DNA from: an uncultured Candidatus Pelagibacter sp.
GTDB lineage: Bacteria > Pseudomonadota > Alphaproteobacteria > Pelagibacterales > Pelagibacteraceae
DNA length: 38,819 nucleotides
Reading direction: 5' to 3'
Assembly: GCA_905620465.1 (NCBI GenBank)
Contig: CAJQTO010000049.1
Span: 1-38,819 of the forward strand
Shown: positions 32,966 through 38,819 of the stretch, piece after piece
Layout of the letters: the number at the start of each line of letters is the position of its first letter
How positions within the stretch are numbered: position 1 is the stretch's first letter
The notes under the pieces: model-generated
Seen by the model: only the letters and a program-made list of their open reading frames with translations
What the model was told of the DNA's origin: nothing
Databases searched by the model: none
Translations under genes and position numbers: made by a program

Positions 32966-34306
32966 ATGACTAAAGTTGCAATTATTGGAGCTGGACCTTG
33001 TGGCCTGTCTGCTTTGAGATCTTTTGAGCAAGCTGAAAAAAAAGGAGAAAAAATACCTGAAATAGTTTGTTTTGATAAACAAGAAGATTGGGGTGGATTA
33101 TGGAATTACAGCTGGAGAACAGGATCTGATCAATATGGTGACCCTGTACCTAACAGCATGTACAGATACCTTTGGTCAAACGGTCCCAAAGAATGTCTAG
33201 AATTTGCCGATTATTCATTTGATGAACATTTTGGAAAACCAATTCCATCTTTTCCACCTAGAGAAGTTTTATATGATTATATTTTAGGTAGAGTTAAAAA
33301 GGGAAATTTAAAGGATAAAATTAAATTTAATACCTCTATAACTAACGTTTCTTATAATGGTAAAATTTTTGAAGTTACTTATCGTGATAAAAAAAATGAT
33401 AAAATTTCAAAAGATGTATTCGATTATGTGATTGTATCAACAGGTCATTTCTCAGTTCCATTCATTCCTGAATATGCTGGAATGAAAGCTTTTCCAGGAA
33501 GAATAATGCACTCTCATGATTTTAGAGATGCCGAAGAATTCAGAGATAAAAATGTTGTTGTTTTAGGAAGTAGTTATTCTGCTGAAGATGTAGCTCTTCA
33601 GTGTCATAAATATGGAGCGAAAAGTGTAACAATTGGTTACAGACATAATCCAATGGGATTTAAATGGCCAGATGGAATGAAAGAAGTTTTTCACTTAGAT
33701 AGACTTGAAGGTAGCAAGGCAATATTTAAAGACGGTCATGTACAAGAAACGGATGCTGTAATTTTATGCACAGGTTATCTTCATCATTTTCCTTTTTTAT
33801 CTGAAGAACTTAAATTAAAAACAGGAAACAGATTATATCCTCCAATGTTATATAAAGGTGTGGTTTGGCAAAATAATCACAAATTGATGTACTTAGGTAT
33901 GCAAGATCAATTTCATACTTTTAATATGTTTGATTGTCAGGCTTGGTTTGCAAGAGATGTTATAATGGGGAAAATTAAGGTTCCAGACAATTCAGAAATA
34001 GAAAAAGATATAAATAAATGGGTATCCTTGGAAGAAAAATTAGAAAATGCAGATCAAATGATTGATTTTCAAACTGAATACACAAAAGAACTTCATACTT
34101 TATCAGATTACCCAAAAATTGATTTTGAATTAATTAGAAAAACTTTTAAAGAATGGGAACACCATAAAGTAGAAAATATTATGACATATAGAAATAAGTC
34201 CTTTGCCTCACCTGTAACTGGATCGGTTGGTCCAAAACATCATACAGAATGGGAAATTGCAATGGACGATTCTTTAAAAACTTTTTTAGATCAACCTAAA
34301 AATTAG
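32966..34306 (+). CDS. tmm: Trimethylamine monooxygenase (FMO family)
   Basis: A flavin monooxygenase of 446 residues. The FAD loop is VAIIGAGPCGLSALRSF (residues 4-20). The FMO fingerprint FxGxxxHxxxF is read as FPGRIMHSHDFRD, and the NADPH loop is VVVLGSSYSAEDVA (about 193-206). The product resembles the characterised Tmm of Pelagibacter and Ruegeria, including DQFHTFNMFDCQAWFARDVI. It oxidises trimethylamine to TMAO and, in marine bacteria, is reported to oxidise DMS to DMSO. The ATG has an AGGAGA ribosome site. dddK follows after 20 bases on the same strand. Confidence 0.95.
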   Translation: MTKVAIIGAGPCGLSALRSFEQAEKKGEKIPEIVCFDKQEDWGGLWNYSWRTGSDQYGDPVPNSMYRYLWSNGPKECLEFADYSFDEHFGKPIPSFPPREVLYDYILGRVKKGNLKDKIKFNTSITNVSYNGKIFEVTYRDKKNDKISKDVFDYVIVSTGHFSVPFIPEYAGMKAFPGRIMHSHDFRDAEEFRDKNVVVLGSSYSAEDVALQCHKYGAKSVTIGYRHNPMGFKWPDGMKEVFHLDRLEGSKAIFKDGHVQETDAVILCTGYLHHFPFLSEELKLKTGNRLYPPMLYKGVVWQNNHKLMYLGMQDQFHTFNMFDCQAWFARDVIMGKIKVPDNSEIEKDINKWVSLEEKLENADQMIDFQTEYTKELHTLSDYPKIDFELIRKTFKEWEHHKVENIMTYRNKSFASPVTGSVGPKHHTEWEIAMDDSLKTFLDQPKN

Positions 34307-34326
34307 TATTTTTTCTTTAATTTTGC

Positions 34327-34701
34327 ATGATATTTATAAAAAATCTTAAATCTGTCTCTGATCAAGAATGGTCAACAACTGAGAAATACCCAGGGGTCAG
34401 GTGGAAGTTCTTAATTGACGCAGATTTTACTGGAAGTTCAGGTCTTTCACTTGGTTTTGCTGAAATTGCCCCAGGAGGTGACTTAATACTTCATTATCAT
34501 TCGCCAGCAGAAATATATGTAGTTACTGGTGGTGTAGGAACATTAAATAAATCTGGTAAGCTTGAAGAAGTTAAAAAAGGTGATGTAGTTTATATAGCTG
34601 GAAATGCAAAGCATGCTTTAAAAAACACTGGAAAAGAAACTTTAGAATTTTATTGGATTTTTCCAACAGATCGTTTTTCTGAAGTAAAATATCTTTACTA
34701 A
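34327..34701 (+). CDS. dddK: DddK-type cupin DMSP lyase
   Basis: A 124-residue single-domain cupin that matches the SAR11 DMSP lyase DddK almost colinearly, including the start (MIF-KNL), EWSTTEKYPGVRWKFLIDAD and GSSGLSLGFAEIAPGGDL. The metal ligands known for DddK fall at the same numbers: H56, H58, E62 (LHYHSPAEIY) and H96. Y64 and Y122, proposed catalytic residues, are also kept. The enzyme cleaves dimethylsulfoniopropionate to DMS and acrylate. The C-terminus is about six residues shorter than the reference I remember. It lies 20 bases after tmm, and its stop overlaps the convergent permease stop by 3 bases. Confidence 0.9.
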   Translation: MIFIKNLKSVSDQEWSTTEKYPGVRWKFLIDADFTGSSGLSLGFAEIAPGGDLILHYHSPAEIYVVTGGVGTLNKSGKLEEVKKGDVVYIAGNAKHALKNTGKETLEFYWIFPTDRFSEVKYLY

Positions 34702-36851
34702 CTTATTCCAAGATGTTTTTTTCTTTTTTCCACCCAAGTTCGAATTAAATTATCAAATATCAAACCTATGAAAGCAACGCAAATACCTAGTGTTAATCCT
34801 ATACCCGCACCTTTTTTGTCAGATAAAGCTTTTAGAATGTACTGTCCTAAATCTTCTGTTCCAATAAATGCTCCAATAATTACCATAAACAGTGCAAATA
34901 CTATTGTTTGATTTAAGCCAAGCATCATATGAGGAAATGCTATTGGAAATTCGATATTTAATAATCTTTGTACTTTTGTTACACCTGACATTGATCCTGC
35001 ATCATGCAAAGCAGCTGGAACACTTCTTAGTCCCTCAATAGTGTACCTTGTAGCAGGAATGGTTGCATAAACAATTACTGCAATTAAAACAGATGTATCT
35101 GTTACACCAAAAAGCATCATTACTGGAATTAAATATACAAACGAGGGAAATGTTTGAAAGATATCACATACTGCCAACATAAAATTTTTAGTATATTCAT
35201 TTTGTGAGCATAAAGTTCCAACAGTTACTCCAATTGTACAGGAAATAATAACTCCAAATGTTGCCATATATGTTGTGACTAATGCCCTGTCCCACCAAGG
35301 ACTTAGCGCAATAAACATTGTTAATCCTCCCACTACAAAAGCTGTACGTATTCCACCAATTATATAACCAGCTCCCATGACCAAAACAAATGTCGCGACA
35401 ACAGGCATACGCAAGAAGGCAGCTCGCATCGGCTGTAATACATCTACTATCAGCCAAGTATTAAAAATTTTTAAAGTATGAAAGAAAGTATCCCAAATCC
35501 AATCAACACCTTTATTCCAAAAATCTGCTGTTGATATTCCTTTATTATGTGGAATTTCATATAAGTAATTAAAACCTTCTTTAAAATAAAAAGATCCAAT
35601 GTAAGCAAGTATTAATGCCACTAATACTGCTCCAGCAAAAAATAATCCACTTTTATGAAGTTCAAAAAAAGTCAAACTGCCAAAATAATCTGTTTGTTTA
35701 TTTGCCCAAGCTAAAGACATTTTATCTAGTAGTATTGCAATCAAACTAATACATAAACCAGCTTCTAACGCCAATCCAATATTCAATTGATTTAAAGCTA
35801 ACAGTAAATTAAATCCTAATCCCTTGGCGCCTATAAAAGCTGAAATAACTGCCATAGAAAAACACACCATAATAACCTGATTCACTCCAATTAAAATGTC
35901 TCTTCTTGCAGTTGGAATTAATACGTTAAACATAAGTTGCCAATTATTACATCCACTCATTCTACCAGCTTCAATAACTTCAGGAGATACTCCTCTAAGA
36001 CCTAACAAGGTTAAAAGAATCATTGGTGGCACAGCAACAACCATCGTTATAATAACCGCAGCATGATCACCAACACCAAAAAGAACAATTGCAGGAACTA
36101 ATACTGCATATTGAGGCATAGTCTGCATAACTAAGAGTATCGGATGCAGGGCTTTCTCAACACGCTTACTTTTGAATGCCATGATACCTAAGCTTAAGCC
36201 AAAAATAAAAGAAAGTGGTGCTGCTACCAATATAAAAGAGAGAGTTTGCATTGAAGGTTTCCATTGACCAAATACAGAAATATAGATCATAACTATACCA
36301 GCAAATACAGCAAGACCCTTACCACTCAGTTTGTAACCTAATATTGCTGCACCTGCCGCAACGATTGTCCAAGGTAAACCTGGAAGTTTTGCCCATGGAT
36401 TTTCACTTATCCAATCCCAACTGGTAAATGTAACAACTGTCTCAACACCACCTAATAAAATTTCTCTAATTAACTCAATAAAAAATGTCATTATTGCAGT
36501 TATATTTCTTGTTATTTGTAAAACTAAAGGTCGAGTTTTGTATGTTTGAGTATCTGCATTCCAAAATTCCATTGGCATCCAGTCATTCAATAAGAAAAAT
36601 AAGGAATCATTTATCCAAATAGGTAACCATCCAAGTAAAGGAGGTAGTCTCCAAAGGGTATCAAACGCGTAATACCTTACCTCAATACCAAATAGTGTAT
36701 AAGTGCTTTGATTTGGGTCTTTAATGAATTCTGCTTGACCTCTTATAAATTTGTAGGTTTCTGGAACATCAATCGCAAAGCATAAAGTAAAAAATACGAC
36801 CAACAAAAACAACCATTGAAATAATTTTGGATATCTTTTTAATAATTCCAT
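34698..36851 (-). CDS. proW: Double-length ABC transporter permease, glycine betaine/ProU type
   Basis: A 717-residue inner-membrane permease built of two ProW-like halves. Each has its own EAA loop that docks the ATPase: EAGRMSGCNNW at about residue 294 and DAGSMSGVTKV at about 617. Roughly a dozen or more hydrophobic helices are visible, and an N-terminal helix plus a ~100-residue soluble insert separates the first helix from the first core. Double permeases of this type occur in SAR11 and roseobacter glycine betaine, DMSP or TMAO importers (TmoW-like). It is 3 bases after the ATPase gene and convergent with dddK. Substrate is inferred from family and context only. Confidence 0.88.
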   Translation of the reverse strand: MELLKRYPKLFQWLFLLVVFFTLCFAIDVPETYKFIRGQAEFIKDPNQSTYTLFGIEVRYYAFDTLWRLPPLLGWLPIWINDSLFFLLNDWMPMEFWNADTQTYKTRPLVLQITRNITAIMTFFIELIREILLGGVETVVTFTSWDWISENPWAKLPGLPWTIVAAGAAILGYKLSGKGLAVFAGIVMIYISVFGQWKPSMQTLSFILVAAPLSFIFGLSLGIMAFKSKRVEKALHPILLVMQTMPQYAVLVPAIVLFGVGDHAAVIITMVVAVPPMILLTLLGLRGVSPEVIEAGRMSGCNNWQLMFNVLIPTARRDILIGVNQVIMVCFSMAVISAFIGAKGLGFNLLLALNQLNIGLALEAGLCISLIAILLDKMSLAWANKQTDYFGSLTFFELHKSGLFFAGAVLVALILAYIGSFYFKEGFNYLYEIPHNKGISTADFWNKGVDWIWDTFFHTLKIFNTWLIVDVLQPMRAAFLRMPVVATFVLVMGAGYIIGGIRTAFVVGGLTMFIALSPWWDRALVTTYMATFGVIISCTIGVTVGTLCSQNEYTKNFMLAVCDIFQTFPSFVYLIPVMMLFGVTDTSVLIAVIVYATIPATRYTIEGLRSVPAALHDAGSMSGVTKVQRLLNIEFPIAFPHMMLGLNQTIVFALFMVIIGAFIGTEDLGQYILKALSDKKGAGIGLTLGICVAFIGLIFDNLIRTWVEKRKKHLGIS

Positions 36852-36854
36852 AAT

Positions 36855-37886
36855 TTAACCGTTGTTTTTTCTTCCTCCAAAAACGGTATGAATTATTTTT
36901 GATGGATGAAGAGTGCCAACAATTTTATTATTTTCATCAATTACAGCTACTGATTTTTCTTGGGTTAAAATCTTTTCAGCTACATTTTCAATTATTTCAT
37001 TTTTCGAAACTTTTAAATCACTTAAATTTTCATTATTTGGTTTTTCCATTACATCTTCTATTTTTAAAACTTTTTCCCTAGGAACTTCTTCTGTAAATTT
37101 TCTTACATATTCTGTTGCTGGATTTAATACAATTTTGGCTGGAGTATCTAGTTGTTCAATTATTCCATCTTTCATAATAGCTATACGATCTGCAAGCTTT
37201 AACGCTTCATCAAAATCATGTGTAATAAACATAATTGTTTTTTGTAATTTTGCTTGAAGTCTCAAAAATTCGTCTTGCATTTCTTTTCTAATTAATGGAT
37301 CTAGCGCAGAAAAAGGTTCATCTAAAAACCAAATATCAGGTTCAACAGCTAATGATCGAGCAATACCTACTCTTTGTTGCTGTCCACCAGAAAGTTCTCT
37401 TGGAAAATAATTTTCTCTTCCATCAAGGCCAACAAGTTTAACCATATCCATAGCCTTATTAATACATTCTTGATCTTCAACTCCTTTAATTTGAAGTGGG
37501 AAAGCAATATTTTCCAAAACTGTTTTGTGTGGAAGTAAAGCAAAACTTTGAAATACCATTCCCATTTTATTTCTTCTAAGTTCAATTAGCTCTTTATTAT
37601 TTAATGAGAGTAAATCTTGGCCATCTATGTAAATTTTTCCAGCAGTTGCATCTGTTAATCTAGAGATACATCTTAATAATGTTGATTTGCCTGAACCTGA
37701 TAATCCCATCACAACTAGCATTTCTCCTTTTGAAACTTCAAAAGAAGCATTATTCACACCTACTATGCATCCATTTTCTTGGAATGTTTTTGCATCCACA
37801 TTTCCATTTGCTTCTTGAAGCATCTTTTTGGCATTCGTACCAAAAATTTTATATACAGAATCGCATTTAATTACGGCATCAGTCAT
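36855..37886 (-). CDS. proV: Glycine betaine/ProV-type ABC transporter ATPase
   Basis: A 343-residue ATP-binding subunit. Walker A is GLSGSGKST (residues 61-69). The Q-loop lies in GMVFQSFALLPHKTV, the ABC signature is LSGGQQQRVG, and Walker B reads DIWFLDEPFSALDP. The N-terminal GCIVGVNNASFEVSKGE is the ProV/OpuAA hallmark. The C-terminal ~70 residues contain one CBS-like unit (VAVIDENNKIVGTLHPSKII) that in this family senses ionic strength. It precedes the permease by 3 bases. No substrate-binding protein gene is adjacent. Confidence 0.92.
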   Translation of the reverse strand: MTDAVIKCDSVYKIFGTNAKKMLQEANGNVDAKTFQENGCIVGVNNASFEVSKGEMLVVMGLSGSGKSTLLRCISRLTDATAGKIYIDGQDLLSLNNKELIELRRNKMGMVFQSFALLPHKTVLENIAFPLQIKGVEDQECINKAMDMVKLVGLDGRENYFPRELSGGQQQRVGIARSLAVEPDIWFLDEPFSALDPLIRKEMQDEFLRLQAKLQKTIMFITHDFDEALKLADRIAIMKDGIIEQLDTPAKIVLNPATEYVRKFTEEVPREKVLKIEDVMEKPNNENLSDLKVSKNEIIENVAEKILTQEKSVAVIDENNKIVGTLHPSKIIHTVFGGRKNNG

Positions 37887-37952
37887 AATCTTTTAACAAG
37901 TTATACGAAATAAAATAAAAATACACTTTATATATTATTTAGATTTATTGTT

Positions 37953-37963
37953 TTTCCTCCTTA
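37953..37963 (-). promoter_or_regulatory. Orphan Shine-Dalgarno sequence
   Basis: On the minus strand the stop codon of the 185-residue gene merges with a strong ribosome site (TAAGGAGG), but no ATG, GTG or TTG frame of useful length starts 5-12 bases downstream. proV begins about 65 bases further on, and an in-frame TAA three codons before its ATG blocks an extension. The site could be the leftover of a lost gene such as the substrate-binding protein, or a standby site for proV. Confidence 0.4.
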
Positions 37964-38518
37964 AAAATTTTTAATAAAATAAACTCTTGTGTCAATTCCG
38001 GTACTTAAAAAATTTAAAACTACTCCACTAACAGTAATTTTTTCTTTTTCTCCACTATCAAGGCTTCCACTCAAAACAAAACCAGCAATACATTTATTAT
38101 TCTCTTTGTCCCATTTAACAAATGTTTCATCAATTAGATTACCGTTATTAGTATATATTTGCTTAGCTTTAAAATTTATTAAATTAGCACCCATAACAGC
38201 ACGTTGAGGAATAAGTTTTGTTACATTGCAAATTGTTTCATACATTTCTTCAGACAATTTATAATGATCAGTTCCTTCGTAGAATACTAGAAGACCTGAT
38301 GGAAGGCTTGAAATCAATTTACTTAGTTTGTTTGCTTCTGCAATTCTTGCCTCTTCTTTTTTCATTTTTGCAACTAATTCTTCACCTTGACCAAAAAAAA
38401 TATTTAAAATAGCAAAAGATAAAATTACGATAACTGTTACAGTAACGAGACCACTAAATTGTCTAACTGGTTCGGATAACATCTTTAATTTATTTAAATA
38501 TTTATTTTGTGACATCAT
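37961..38518 (-). CDS. Membrane-anchored hypothetical protein
   Basis: I do not recognise the family. From ATG 38518 the protein has 185 residues. The first ~25 are basic and cytoplasmic (NKYLNKLKMLSEPVR), one membrane helix spans about residues 26-43 (TVTVIVILSFAILNIFF), and a charged helix (KMKKEEARIAEANK) leads into a soluble domain facing the periplasm. That domain contains SGLLVFYEGTDHYKLSEEMY and ends in a beta-rich VYFIKNF. The track start at 38551 is rejected because it lies inside the MORN gene; ATG 38518 falls 5 bases after that gene's stop. A second ATG directly follows (38515). It precedes proV in the same direction. Confidence 0.72.
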   Translation of the reverse strand: MMSQNKYLNKLKMLSEPVRQFSGLVTVTVIVILSFAILNIFFGQGEELVAKMKKEEARIAEANKLSKLISSLPSGLLVFYEGTDHYKLSEEMYETICNVTKLIPQRAVMGANLINFKAKQIYTNNGNLIDETFVKWDKENNKCIAGFVLSGSLDSGEKEKITVSGVVLNFLSTGIDTRVYFIKNF

Positions 38519-38523
38519 TTTAA

Positions 38524-38819
38524 TTATTCTTGTAATTTGCCGTTTTTCCAAGTTCCCTTTTTTTCTTTTCCATCAGACCAAATAAACTTTCCTTCTCCAT
38601 TCATGAAACCATTAGCCCATTCACCTTCATAATTTGAGCCATCTGGAAAAGTTAAAATTCCTTTTCCACTCCACTCACTATTTTTAAATTCACCTTTGTA
38701 AATATATCCATTGGGCCATGTTTCAACTCCTTGTCCATGTTTTTGTGTACTAACCCAATCCCCTTCATAAACTGTGTTGTCTGTATAAGTCCATTTACCA
38801 AAACCATTTTCACAATTTC
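38524..38819 (-). CDS. MORN-repeat protein, 5' end outside the window
   Basis: Not in the ORF track because it runs off the right edge. Reading leftward from the edge the frame gives about 97 residues made of MORN repeats: VYEGDWVSTQKHGQGVETWPN, IYKGEFKNSEWSGKGILTFPD, NYEGEWANGFMNGEGKFIWSD and a partial KGTWKNGKLQE before the TAA at 38524-38526. MORN repeats form elongated beta-sheets that bind lipids or proteins; many bacterial versions are exported. The N-terminus, and hence any signal peptide, is not visible. It is followed within 5 bases by the membrane-anchored hypothetical gene. Confidence 0.88.
   Translation of the reverse strand, partial: NCENGFGKWTYTDNTVYEGDWVSTQKHGQGVETWPNGYIYKGEFKNSEWSGKGILTFPDGSNYEGEWANGFMNGEGKFIWSDGKEKKGTWKNGKLQE

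Noticed and set aside
36913-37257. 114-residue plus-strand ORF
   Set aside because: Antisense to the ProV-type ATPase C-terminal region; no independent support.
1-38819. tRNA, rRNA, CRISPR arrays, insertion sequences or prophage genes
   Set aside because: No direct repeats with spacers, no transposase or integrase reading frames and no conserved RNA gene sequences were seen.

Overview
The window is strongly A+T-rich (roughly 70 % by eye), very gene-dense and almost free of intergenic space, with genes often overlapping by 1-4 bases. Gene content points to a marine SAR11 alphaproteobacterium (Pelagibacterales, 'Candidatus Pelagibacter'-like): a DddK-type DMSP lyase cupin, a trimethylamine monooxygenase (Tmm), a heterotetrameric sarcosine oxidase next to formate-THF ligase, an OpuA/ProU-like osmolyte ABC transporter and a form II CO-dehydrogenase-like molybdoenzyme operon. 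No rRNA, tRNA, CRISPR, prophage or insertion sequence was seen, and no gene-free stretch exceeds about 165 bases.

Layout. (1) 1-9700: a molybdenum-cofactor and molybdoenzyme island. moaA-moaC-moaD-moaE run rightward and converge with a long leftward operon read as coxG, coxS, coxL, coxM, split xdhC (N-terminal then C-terminal domain gene), a periplasmic pentapeptide-repeat protein, and mocA. The large subunit has AYRGAGR where true CO dehydrogenases have AYxCSFR, so its substrate is unknown. A frameshifted DUF1244 gene and moaB follow. (2) 9700-12150: a TSUP permease, a 2-oxoglutarate/Fe(II) oxygenase and a homocysteine S-methyltransferase-family gene. (3) 12150-15400: a tightly coupled three-gene cassette: an M19-dipeptidase-like protein lacking half the usual metal ligands, a 553-residue protein of no family I recognise, and a DUF3726-like protein. 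This is the best candidate here for an undescribed pathway. (4) 15500-22600: purEK, a UlaG/NAPE-PLD-like hydrolase, a GNAT acetyltransferase, a cold-shock protein, an alpha/beta hydrolase, a ChrR-like cupin, an Asp/Glu racemase, two small uncharacterised genes and an EamA exporter. (5) 22600-29540: soxBDAG diverging from fhs. (6) 29540-32850: glpK, a gpsA-like dehydrogenase and a class I glutamine amidotransferase. (7) 32960-38819: tmm and dddK converging with a glycine-betaine/DMSP/TMAO-type ABC transporter (ATPase plus a double-length permease), then a membrane-anchored unknown and a partial MORN-repeat protein.

How it fits together. The right half handles methylated osmolytes and C1 units. 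The transporter probably imports betaine, DMSP or TMAO. DddK would split DMSP to DMS and acrylate, and Tmm would oxidise trimethylamine (and DMS). Sarcosine oxidase would pass the methyl carbon of sarcosine to tetrahydrofolate, and Fhs would interconvert formyl-THF and formate. The left half makes the cytidylated molybdenum cofactor and the hydroxylase that uses it. moeA, a molybdate transporter and the substrate-binding protein of the ABC transporter are not in the window.

All calls come from reading the sequence and from family knowledge; no database search was run.
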